Assembly (NCBI GenBank): GCA_019415645.1
Contig: DXYV01000009.1
Location: forward strand, 43,085-86,077
Direction of reading: 5' to 3'
Length of the DNA stretch: 42,993 bases
Origin: Clostridiales bacterium
GTDB taxonomy: Bacteria > Bacillota > Clostridia > Oscillospirales > Oscillospiraceae
Both the position numbers and the translations under genes were made by a program. A model generated the notes under the pieces. It was not told where the DNA came from. It was given only the letters and a program-made list of their open reading frames with translations, and did no database searches. Of the stretch, positions 30,523 through 37,474 are shown in pieces (within the stretch, counting starts at the first letter, position 1; each line of letters begins with the position of its first letter).

Positions 30523-32229
30523 TTATTTGCCCTTGGGACGGAATTCCAGAACCACGCCCTCCTCGACGGGCACTTCGCCGCGCATGGCTTCGGGGGTGAG
30601 GTGGATGGTCTGGAACTTGTTGTTCATCAAAGGATTGGTGAAGGTGTAGTCGGTGCGGCGGTGGAAGGGGCCGCGGGACTCCTTGCGGTTGGCGGTGACC
30701 AGAATGGTGGCCTGGGCGATGTCCAGCATGTCCAGTACTTCCAGGCAGCGCATCAGCTCGTGGGAGTTCTCCGCTTTGAGCTGGGCCCGGGCGAAGCGCT
30801 TCAGGTCGGTGACGTACTTGAAGCCGGCCCGCAGCAGGCTCTCCGAGCGGACCTTGTAGCCGCAGTACTGGGCCATGATCTGCTCCAGCGTGGAGTTGGC
30901 CTCTTTCCAATGGGCGCCCACCTCGCGGCTCAGCAGATCCTCATACAGGGCCCGCTTCTCGGCGATCTTGGGGTGGTTGGACACGTCCGCCTCGGGAATA
31001 TCCTTGACCGCCTGGCCCGCGTGCTCGCCGGCGATCTGTCCCAGCACGGCGGCGGCGTGGATGCCGTTGGCCACGTTGGCGGTGCAGTCGCCCACGCCGT
31101 ACAGGTGGGGGATGGAGGTCTCGGCATTCACGTCGATCTCCATGCCCTGGACGTGGGGGGTGTAGGTGTCGAACTCCACCATCTCCTTGCGCAGGTCGAT
31201 GTGGTTCTGGTCCAGGTAGTCGTTGATGGAGGTGTCGCCCTCGGAGACGAAGCAGCGGCGCATATACTGGAGGTCCTCCTCCGAGGTCTCCGAGCAGTTC
31301 ATGTAGGTGGGGCCGGTGCCGTTGGCCATCTTCTCGGAGAAGACCGACTGCCAGATGTCGGCGGTCACGTCGCCCAGCTCCCGGGTGGGCTTGGTAACAA
31401 AGGGACCCACGGGCTTGCCGTCGATGTCGGTGAGAACGCCGATCCAGGTGGCCTTGCCGCAGCGCATGAAGTGCTTCAGGCCGGAGTGGACGTAGGGCAG
31501 GTCCAGATTGACCAGCTTGCCGCCGGCCCGGAAGGTCAGCGCGTCGCCGGCGCCGGTGTTGGCGGGGCAGATGTCCACGTTGAAGGGATAGGCGGGGTTG
31601 TGAGGCGGATACATCCGGGCGGCCGCGCCGGTGCCCAGAATGACGGCCTTGGCCTGGAACACCACCATCTCCGGCTCATCCTCGGCCAGGCGGATACCGA
31701 TGGCGCCGATGACGCGGCCGGACTCAGGATCGATCAGCAGCTCGTTCATGGCGGTCTTGTTCCAGATCTCCACGCCCAGGCTCTTGGCCTTGGCGGTCAG
31801 AGCGGGTTTCTGGTTCCAGCCGTCGTATTTCAGATGGTAGCGGCGGCGGTTGGGCATGGCGTGCCCCTCAAAGTTCCAGTAACCCTTGGGCTTCATGTTG
31901 ATGCCGTAGCTGTGCCATTTCTGGATGACCTCAAAGGAGCGCTTCAGCACGCGGGTAAACACGTCGATGTCCTGGAAGGGACCCAGCATGGTCTCGGCGC
32001 ACTCCTGAAGGATCACGTCGAAGTCGTCGCCGTGGTATTCCGGAATGTAGGCGAAGAAGTGGTCGTTGCCGGTGGCGCCGGAGCCGGAGTGGCGGGTGTC
32101 GGCCTTTTCGGCCACGATGACCTTGGCACCCTGCTCGGCCGCGGCGATGGAGGCCTGCATGCCGCCGATTCCGCCGCCGATGACCAGAACATCGGTTTTG
32201 ACGATCTCGGGATGAATGTTCAGCTTCAT
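30523..32229 (-). CDS. FAD-dependent oxidoreductase, fumarate reductase / APS reductase alpha (AprA) superfamily
   Basis: A 568-residue flavoprotein. The FAD-binding loop is DVLVIGGGIGGMQASIAAAEQGAKVIVAEK (residues 13-42), followed by SGSGATGNDHFFAYIPEYHG. LYGVGDCTANVANGIHAAAVLGQIAG is the C-terminal FAD contact, and GPFHRRTDYTFTNP (about 520-533) is the position where the superfamily places its catalytic or substrate-binding Arg. The next gene upstream, a two-cluster ferredoxin, overlaps by 4 bp (ATGA), as an AprA/AprB-like pair would. With asrABC nearby, reduction of adenylylsulfate to sulfite is an attractive role. No ATP sulfurylase is in the window, and other fumarate-reductase-like functions cannot be excluded, so no symbol is given. 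Confidence 0.8.
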   Translation of the reverse strand: MKLNIHPEIVKTDVLVIGGGIGGMQASIAAAEQGAKVIVAEKADTRHSGSGATGNDHFFAYIPEYHGDDFDVILQECAETMLGPFQDIDVFTRVLKRSFEVIQKWHSYGINMKPKGYWNFEGHAMPNRRRYHLKYDGWNQKPALTAKAKSLGVEIWNKTAMNELLIDPESGRVIGAIGIRLAEDEPEMVVFQAKAVILGTGAAARMYPPHNPAYPFNVDICPANTGAGDALTFRAGGKLVNLDLPYVHSGLKHFMRCGKATWIGVLTDIDGKPVGPFVTKPTRELGDVTADIWQSVFSEKMANGTGPTYMNCSETSEEDLQYMRRCFVSEGDTSINDYLDQNHIDLRKEMVEFDTYTPHVQGMEIDVNAETSIPHLYGVGDCTANVANGIHAAAVLGQIAGEHAGQAVKDIPEADVSNHPKIAEKRALYEDLLSREVGAHWKEANSTLEQIMAQYCGYKVRSESLLRAGFKYVTDLKRFARAQLKAENSHELMRCLEVLDMLDIAQATILVTANRKESRGPFHRRTDYTFTNPLMNNKFQTIHLTPEAMRGEVPVEEGVVLEFRPKGK

Positions 32230-32468
32230 GCCTGGTCAGCCTCCTTTCCGGGAACGGTCATGGTAAACATCATATGGGACAGGGGATAGCGCATGACGAT
32301 GGCCTGCTGCGGGCACTCGATGGCGCAGGCGCGGCAGTGCCAGCACTCGTCGGGGTAGCGGACCACGATGTCGCGGTCGGGGCCCTCCACCCGAATCACG
32401 TCCAGAGGACAGATCTGGGCGCAGAGGGTACACTTTACACATTTGTCGCGTTGGATGACAGGGGGCAT
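32226..32468 (-). CDS. Two-cluster [4Fe-4S] ferredoxin, partner of the flavoprotein (AprB-like)
   Basis: An 80-residue ferredoxin with two cluster motifs, CVKCTLCAQICP and CWHCRACAIECP. It is shorter than classical AprB (about 150 residues), lacking its C-terminal tail, but matches the small ferredoxins that pair with AprA-like flavoproteins. GAAGGAG lies 8 bp before ATG 32468; an upstream in-frame start at 32510 lacks a ribosome binding site. The stop overlaps the flavoprotein start (ATGA), so the two are translated together. Confidence 0.85.
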   Translation of the reverse strand: MPPVIQRDKCVKCTLCAQICPLDVIRVEGPDRDIVVRYPDECWHCRACAIECPQQAIVMRYPLSHMMFTMTVPGKEADQA

Positions 32469-32516
32469 ACACTCATCTCCTTCTGGTGTTCCGAACTGGT
32501 TGTCTTGCACAAAATA

Positions 32517-32545
32517 AGGATACCAAGGAAACGAGAATGTGTAAA
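32517..32545 (-). promoter_or_regulatory. Promoter of the ferredoxin-flavoprotein operon
   Basis: On the minus strand TTTACA (32545-32540), 17-bp spacer, TATCCT (32522-32517). Nearby ATAAG and CTTAT half-sites (AATAAGGATACC at 32514-32525 and ATATCGCTTATT at 32546-32557) recall the LysR sites at the asr and TDT promoters. Confidence 0.55.
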
Positions 32546-32594
32546 ATATCGCTTATTTATGCGGGCCATAGGGGAAAACTATGGCAGAAAAACA

Positions 32595-32624
32595 GCCGCC
32601 GCCCGGCTAGAGCCGGGCGGCGGC
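32595..32624 (-). terminator. Rho-independent terminator, minus strand
   Basis: GCCGCCGCCCGGCT and its complement form a perfect 14-bp stem with a 2-nt loop; on the minus strand TGTTTTT follows. It would end the penicillin-binding protein transcript, about 250 nt beyond its stop codon. Confidence 0.82.
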
Positions 32625-32874
32625 GCAGTCTGTCGAAAAAGAGAACATGGGTGCAGGGGAATAGAAGACGCCTGAAAGAGAAACCCAATTAAAATCCGCC
32701 TTTTCCAGGGATATGCGCCTCGGAAAAGATCCTGCCTCAGCCCGCAGGTGTGCGGGTAGGGGGCCAAACAAAACCCAGCGAAGCGGGTTTGTTTGGGAAA
32801 GAACGGACAAGGGAGCGGAGGGAGAAATGCCCGCCAAGGCGTTTTGAGCGGCGCGGACTTTGGCCCGGCGACGA
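32625..32874 (-). other. Hairpin-rich 3' region after the penicillin-binding protein gene
   Basis: Two hundred fifty bases with no gene. It holds CTTTTCC/GGAAAAG (about 32699-32729), CCCGCA/TGCGGG (about 32741-32757) and CCAAACAAAACCC pairing with GGGTTTGTTTGG (about 32763-32797), followed by purine-rich sequence. Its style (small GC hairpins next to an A/T-rich hairpin, between stop and terminator) resembles the 5198-5325 spacer, though without the GAATTCACTTCC motif. Confidence 0.4.
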
Positions 32875-34254
32875 TCAGGCGGTCCCGTTTACCAGCGCGT
32901 CCAGGACGGCGGCGGCCACGGAGCCAGCTGCATCGGCGCCGCTGCCGCCGTTTTCCACCAGGACCGCGAACGCATAGGGGTAGTCCTCGTCCAGCACAAA
33001 GCCGGCAAACCAGGCGTGGGGGGACTGGTCGGAACCCACCTCGGCAGTGCCTGACTTCGCGCCGACGGTCACCGCAGGGAAGCGGCTGGAACCGTAATAA
33101 TCGGTGACGTTGCGCACCATCATCTGGGCGATGGTGTCGGCAGTGTCCCGGTCCAGCAATCGGCCGGTGCTGCGGCGAAGATAGGGGGAGATGTTGATTC
33201 CCAGCGCTCCCCGGGTGGACAGAATGAGCTGGGGCACAGCGGCCCGGCCGCCGTTGGCGATGGCGCCCATGTAGACCATGACGGCGCAGGGATTGACGGA
33301 ATCGGTGTACTGGCCTACGCCCGACCAGCCCAGCTGGTAGTCGGAAGCGGTACTGACGTCATAACGACCGGCGGCAGTGGACAGGCCGCTGACCGTATAG
33401 GAGGAAGTCAGGCCGGCCTTTTGGACATACTGGGTCATGGTGTCAGCGCCCAACTCCGCCGCCAGCAGGGCGAATACGCCGTTGCAGGAGTGGGTCAGCG
33501 CGCCCTGAATATCCAGCTCACCGTGGGCCCGGGGACAGGTGACGACGCCGTCCCCCACCTGGGTGGAGCCGGTACAGGTCCAGGTGCGCGCAAAGAGGTC
33601 GTCCAGATGGTCGATGGCGGCGGCCAGGGTGACGGTCTTGAACACTGAACCGGGGGTGAAGGTGGAAGAGAGAAAGCGGTTGAGGTAGACGCCCTCATAG
33701 CGGCTGTCGCTCTCCTCGATGGTGGGCGGGTCCAGAGGGTCGAAGGTGGGCGAGGAGACCATGCACACTACCTCGCCGGTCCGGTAGTTGTAGACACCTA
33801 CCGCGCCCTTCCGCCCGTTCAGGGCCATGTAGGCCGTATAGTTGAGCTCGTCGTCAATGGTGAGGGTCAGGTCGTTGTCCTGGCCGGAGAGTGTCTGCGT
33901 GCCGGTGAGCAGGTTGTAGCCTGAGAGCTTGTCGGCAAAGGCCACCAGCGCACCGGTGCCGATGCGGCCGGCGGGGTCGCCCACCGCGTGGAGAATGGCC
34001 CGGCGGTGGTTGGGACCGCCGTCGTAGTAGGTGCGGGTGCCGTCCTCCTCCGCCCAGGAGAGCACATCGCCGTTCCGGTCCAGGACACGGCCCACTGTGA
34101 GCTGGCCGCTGGAGTTATAAAGGTGGCGGTTGGCGGCAAAGGAGACCCAGTTCCCGCCCTGAAAGACGAATTTGAAGCAGAACACACCCAGACCGGCCAC
34201 CAGGGCCGCAGCCAGAATCAGGCAGAGAACGGTGCGCTTTTCGATTTTCTTCAC
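32875..34254 (-). CDS. Penicillin-binding protein, transpeptidase type (FtsI/PbpA-like)
   Basis: A 459-residue protein with one N-terminal membrane helix (about residues 9-29) and an extracellular transpeptidase domain. The three penicillin-binding motifs are present: S-x-x-K in TPGSVFKTVT, S-x-N in HSCNGVF and K-S-G-T in GAKSGTAEV. The N-terminal dimer-type domain is short, as in mycobacterial PbpA-like proteins. It would cross-link peptidoglycan with the SEDS glycosyltransferase encoded just upstream. The start is GTG 34254, overlapping the SEDS stop (GTGA) with GGAGAGG upstream; the frame continues further but that part shadows the SEDS gene. Confidence 0.92.
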   Translation of the reverse strand: MKKIEKRTVLCLILAAALVAGLGVFCFKFVFQGGNWVSFAANRHLYNSSGQLTVGRVLDRNGDVLSWAEEDGTRTYYDGGPNHRRAILHAVGDPAGRIGTGALVAFADKLSGYNLLTGTQTLSGQDNDLTLTIDDELNYTAYMALNGRKGAVGVYNYRTGEVVCMVSSPTFDPLDPPTIEESDSRYEGVYLNRFLSSTFTPGSVFKTVTLAAAIDHLDDLFARTWTCTGSTQVGDGVVTCPRAHGELDIQGALTHSCNGVFALLAAELGADTMTQYVQKAGLTSSYTVSGLSTAAGRYDVSTASDYQLGWSGVGQYTDSVNPCAVMVYMGAIANGGRAAVPQLILSTRGALGINISPYLRRSTGRLLDRDTADTIAQMMVRNVTDYYGSSRFPAVTVGAKSGTAEVGSDQSPHAWFAGFVLDEDYPYAFAVLVENGGSGADAAGSVAAAVLDALVNGTA

Positions 34255-36065
34255 GTGGATTCCTCTCCTTTCCGGGCCGCCATAGCCGGACTGGGCGCGC
34301 CGGCCGCCCGGTAGGCGCTCTTGCGGAACAGCGCGATGGCGAAGCTGGAATTCTCCCGGGTGTCCGTGGCCTTCAGGAACGCCAGCAGGCCCCAGGAGGC
34401 CACCATGGCCGAGCCGCCGTTGGAGACAAAGGGAAACGTGACGCCGGTCAGCGGGAGCAGGTCCACTGCGCCGAATACGTTCAGGCAGGTCTGAAATACC
34501 AGCAGGGAGGTGGCGGCACAGGCGGCGATGGTGTAGAAGCTGGAGCGGCCCGCCTTGCAGGCCCGGACCGCAAAGGCGGCCAGAGTGGCGATGCACAGGA
34601 CTGCCAGGGCGGCGATGAGGAAGCCCCACTCCTCACACAGCATACCGAATACCAGGTCGGTGTCCGCCGCCCCGATGTTGTGCAGCCAGCCGTTGCCCGG
34701 GCCCACTCCGATCAGCCCGCCGGAAGCGGCCGCCGACATGGTGCGGGTCTGCTGGAAGCCGCCGGAGGAGGCGTACTCCCAGGCGTGGCCCCAGGTGGCG
34801 AAGCGCTGGAGGATATACGGCTTGATGGACAGCACCACCAGCACGCCGGCCCCGGCCGCCCCGGTGATGAGAGCCAGAGTGGTCCAGTCTCCGGAGCGCA
34901 GATAGGCGATGACCAGAAAGGCCACAAAGAAGATGGCCGCGGTGCCGAAGTCGCTCATCAGGGCCAGACAGCCCAGGCAGACTGCCGTCAGCAGAATGAA
35001 CAGGCCCAGGTTGCGTTTGCGGAACAGCCGGTCCAGGGTGGCAGAGCCGGCGAAAATGTAGCAGATCTTGGCGATCTCGGAGGGCTGAACGGAGATTCCG
35101 GCCACCGAGATCCAGTTGGCCGCGCCGAATTTGGCTTCCGTCAGCCCGGCGGCGGCCAGCACCAGCGTCAGCCCCAGAAGGCCAATGGCGCCGCCGGCCA
35201 TGAGCCAGCGAATCCGCTTGGCCCGCTCCAGGTCCTGAAGAAATACCCCCAGCACCAGAAAGAGCAGGATGCCCAGCAGGATGGCCGCCAACTGCTTGAA
35301 CAGTGAGGCGGACGCGGAAGAGACCGTGACAGCCAAAGACAGGGTGGAGAGGAAAAAGGCGATGGTCTCCATCTCAAAGCCCACCCGGCGGCAGGCCCGC
35401 AGGATACCGGTATAGAGCCACATGACCGCGCTCAGGCCGAGAAAGGCCAGGGGAATGGCGACGGATGCAGCCTCTCCGGCGGCGACGATCAGCTGAAAGG
35501 CGGTCAGAAGCTGAAACAGGGTGAGCAGGACCAGGCTGGGCCAGGGAGAGACCGGCCGGGCGGTCCGGCGGGCGGCGCGGTAACGCTCCCGCTCCTCCAC
35601 CGGCATGGGCAGCAGGACGGTCTCCACACCACCCAGAGCGAGCACATCTCCGTAGGCCACGGGAGCCTGGGTCCGGACCGGCTGGCCGTTGACCGTGACG
35701 CCGCTTTTGGAGTCCAGGTCGTGAATGATCCAAGTATCATCTTCCGCCCGGATAAGGGCAGCGTGCTGGCGGGAGATGGTGGGGTAATTGAGCACGATGT
35801 CGGAGGACTCCGCCCGGCCCAGAATATTCTCCCAGTGGATGAGGGGCTCCCGGGCGCCGCTGGGCGTGGCCAGGTAGCCCCAGACCTCCGGCATATGAGA
35901 GACGGTCAGCAGCGAGCGGATGGTGCGGAACAGAATGAAAAAGGCCAGGATGGGAAAGAGAAAGCGCGCCGCATTGGTAAACCACAGTCCGACCAGACTG
36001 TGCCCGGCCAGCAGGGCGGTCAGCTGGTCCAGCAGCTGCTGCGGCGCAGCAAGAAGTTCGGTCAT
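34251..36065 (-). CDS. FHA domain fused to a SEDS glycosyltransferase (FtsW/RodA/SpoVE family)
   Basis: A 604-residue membrane protein. After one membrane helix (about residues 33-53) comes a cytoplasmic FHA domain, with ILGRAESSDIVLNYPTISRQHAALI and DLDSKSGVTVNGQPV (about 86-130), which binds phosphothreonine. The rest is a ten-span SEDS domain. LMSDFGTA matches the catalytic Asp motif of RodA/FtsW, and WISVAGISVQPSEIAK and GLIGVGPGNGW are other family landmarks. It polymerises glycan strands for its partner penicillin-binding protein, encoded directly downstream. The FHA part suggests control by a Ser/Thr kinase. AAAGGAGG precedes ATG 36065. Which of FtsW, RodA or SpoVE it corresponds to cannot be told. 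Confidence 0.93.
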   Translation of the reverse strand: MTELLAAPQQLLDQLTALLAGHSLVGLWFTNAARFLFPILAFFILFRTIRSLLTVSHMPEVWGYLATPSGAREPLIHWENILGRAESSDIVLNYPTISRQHAALIRAEDDTWIIHDLDSKSGVTVNGQPVRTQAPVAYGDVLALGGVETVLLPMPVEERERYRAARRTARPVSPWPSLVLLTLFQLLTAFQLIVAAGEAASVAIPLAFLGLSAVMWLYTGILRACRRVGFEMETIAFFLSTLSLAVTVSSASASLFKQLAAILLGILLFLVLGVFLQDLERAKRIRWLMAGGAIGLLGLTLVLAAAGLTEAKFGAANWISVAGISVQPSEIAKICYIFAGSATLDRLFRKRNLGLFILLTAVCLGCLALMSDFGTAAIFFVAFLVIAYLRSGDWTTLALITGAAGAGVLVVLSIKPYILQRFATWGHAWEYASSGGFQQTRTMSAAASGGLIGVGPGNGWLHNIGAADTDLVFGMLCEEWGFLIAALAVLCIATLAAFAVRACKAGRSSFYTIAACAATSLLVFQTCLNVFGAVDLLPLTGVTFPFVSNGGSAMVASWGLLAFLKATDTRENSSFAIALFRKSAYRAAGAPSPAMAARKGEEST

Positions 36066-36132
36066 GGAAAGACCTCCTTTCCAGGAAACGGGGGTGGATG
36101 ACGGGTGCCGCACAACGGGCGGCCCATGCAGG

Positions 36133-36169
36133 TATGATACCATGACGGCACAGCCGGGATGGTATCATA
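36133..36169. repeat. 11-bp inverted repeat upstream of the SEDS gene
   Basis: TATGATACCAT (36133-36143) and its exact complement at 36159-36169, 15-nt loop. It lies 68 bp upstream of the SEDS start, in the presumed promoter region. It may be an operator or mRNA leader hairpin. Confidence 0.65.
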
Positions 36170-36222
36170 GGTCAGCTTTTTCGGTTGCCCCGGCAGGGGC
36201 GAGAAAAAGGACTTAAAATCCC

Positions 36223-36253
36223 GGTATAATAGCCGCTGTGCGGCTATTATACC
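36223..36253. repeat. 14-bp inverted repeat with mirrored TATAAT boxes
   Basis: GGTATAATAGCCGC (36223-36236) and its exact complement at 36240-36253, loop TGT. Each arm carries TATAAT, one per strand, but good -35 partners are absent at 17 bp. It shares GGTAT with the neighbouring inverted repeat, so one regulator may bind both. The interval 36254-36382 has no further gene. Confidence 0.65.
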
Positions 36254-36382
36254 ATAAAATCGGGCGCAGAGGCACCCCCCATATTTTGACACGGCCGGAG
36301 GCACGCCCGACGCACAGCACTACATTACAAATAAAATGCTAAGCAGGCATGAAAAAATGTTAAAAAGTATGTGAAAAAGTGG

Positions 36383-36411
36383 TTGACAGGATACAGACAC
36401 TTTGTTATTAT
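36383..36411 (+). promoter_or_regulatory. Promoter of the S10 ribosomal protein operon
   Basis: Consensus TTGACA (36383-36388), 17-bp spacer, TATTAT (36406-36411). Transcription starts near 36418, about 455 nt before rpsJ. Confidence 0.85.
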
Positions 36412-36417
36412 ATTAAA

Positions 36418-36633
36418 GCGCCTGTTTGGGGCGCAGTCTGCGATGATGCGGGAGATTGCTCGGAAACGAGGTAACTTCCGCGGAGTATGTCCGTAATCGG
36501 GCGGCTGAGAGATCCGTGCATGGCGTATATCGCCGCGCAGGGATGAAACCGGCTTGCTGTATCGCCGGTTTCTTTCATGTCACGGAGTGATACGCACGGA
36601 AACGTGTACAGAAAATCTCTCACCGTACGAAGC
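36418..36633 (+). ncRNA. Structured S10 operon leader (probable ribosomal protein autoregulatory RNA)
   Basis: About 215 nt of GC-rich RNA with clear helices: CGG/CCG pairings around GCTCGGAAACGAGG and AACTTCCGCGGAGTATGTCC, and GAAACCGGC (36545-36553) pairing with GCCGGTTTC (36564-36572), followed by TTTC, which is terminator-like. S10 operons are commonly controlled by one of their own proteins (L4 in enterics) through such leaders. The exact motif class in Clostridia is not verified here. The leader is followed by a repeat element before rpsJ. Confidence 0.6.
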
Positions 36634-36798
36634 AGAAGCGCTGAGAAGCCGGGAGCAGAGAGCCTGGACCGGAGCGAGGGCGAGCGCGGGGCCGTATCGC
36701 GGCCCGCAGACCAGCCCGAGTCGAAGGGAAGGCGACCGCTGCGGAGGCTTCGAAGCGTGACACCGCGCTGAGCCGTTGTTAAACAGCGCGGACAGGAC
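36634..36798 (+). repeat. Interspersed repeat element, copy A (inside the S10 leader)
   Basis: It starts with AGAAGCGCTGAG (36634-36645), as copy C does, and the core 36666-36762 matches copy B at roughly 80% over its first half (GGACCGGAGCGAGGGCGAGC, CCAGCCCGAGTCGAAGGGAA). GAAGCGTGACA (36752-36762) is followed by a second CGCGCTGAG end (about 36764-36772), 127 bp after the first. It is transcribed as part of the S10 leader RNA, between the attenuator-like hairpin and the rpsJ ribosome binding site. Confidence 0.75.
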
Positions 36799-36875
36799 AA
36801 AGGCGGTCCGCTTGTGTGTGAAGCGTTCCGCAGCCCATCGTCAACTTCGTATGTTATTAAGGAGGAAACACCAAC

Positions 36876-37190
36876 ATGGCAGCTCAGAAAGAAATGATCC
36901 GCATCCGTCTCAAGGCCTACGATCATCAGCTCATCGACCAGTCCGCTGAGAAGATCGTCGAGACCGCCAAGCGCAACGGCGCTTCCGTCTCCGGCCCCAT
37001 CCCCCTGCCCACCAAGAAGGAAGTCGTCACCATCCTGCGGGCCGTCCACAAGTACAAGGACAGCCGTGAGCAGTTCGAGCGCCGCACCCACAAGCGCCTG
37101 ATCGACATTATGAACCCCAACGCCAAGACTGTGGAGGCCCTGATGTCCCTGGAGCTTCCTGCCGGCGTGGATATCGAGATTAAGCTGTAA
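36876..37190 (+). CDS. rpsJ: 30S ribosomal protein S10
   Basis: A 104-residue S10, normal length, beginning AQKEMIRIRLKAYDHQLIDQSAEKIVETAKRNGA and holding GPIPLPTKKEVVTILRAVHKYKDSREQFE. It is the first gene of the operon, with AAGGAGG before ATG 36876. S10 sits in the 30S head and is also the NusE antitermination factor. It is unusual in being flanked on both sides by copies of the same repeat element, which separates it from its leader and from rplC by more than 100 bp each. Confidence 0.98.
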   Translation: MAAQKEMIRIRLKAYDHQLIDQSAEKIVETAKRNGASVSGPIPLPTKKEVVTILRAVHKYKDSREQFERRTHKRLIDIMNPNAKTVEALMSLELPAGVDIEIKL

Positions 37191-37359
37191 GCGTCCGAGC
37201 CGTCGCGAACCGCGCGGATGGACCGAAGCGAGGGCGAGCGCAGGGCCGCAGGGCGGCCCGGAAACCAGCCCGAGTCGGAGGGAAGCCGCGCGTCGTGAGC
37301 AGGCGAGGCGTGATAAGAAAGCGTCCGAGCCGCGCACCGCGCGGATGGACCGGACACCA
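37191..37359 (+). repeat. Interspersed repeat element, copy B (between rpsJ and rplC)
   Basis: It begins at the first base after the rpsJ stop. End repeats: 37191-37225 (starts GCGTCCGAGCCG and ends CGCGCGGATGGACCG) and 37321-37352, the same sequence with 3 bp missing and little change, 130 bp apart. The core resembles copy A (AGCGAGGGCGAGCGC, CCAGCCCGAGTCG) and ends in GAGGCGTGATA (37305-37315), 5 bp before the second end repeat. Confidence 0.8.
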
Positions 37360-37371
37360 TAACTTTGTTGT

Positions 37372-37445
37372 ACCCGCAGTCCGCCGCATTTCGAGGCGGA
37401 CGGGTCAAGTTGACCGAGCAATAGCTGAGTGCTAACTCGCTCAAC
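37372..37445 (+). other. Paired hairpins before rplC
   Basis: GTCCGCC/GGCGGAC with outer ACCCG/CGGGT (37372-37405), then GTTGACCGAG (37409-37418) pairing with CTCGCTCAAC (37436-37445) with one mismatch. No T-run follows either, so they are not terminators. They lie after repeat copy B and may process or stabilise the operon RNA. Confidence 0.45.
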
Positions 37446-37474
37446 CAATAACCTTAATAAGGAGGAAACACACC

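Noticed and set aside
36554..36771. Small open frames of 64-68 residues in the S10 leader and repeat copy A
   Set aside because: They cross the leader hairpins and the repeat, lack ribosome binding sites, and the encoded Arg/Ser/Pro-rich strings are not conserved in the other repeat copies.
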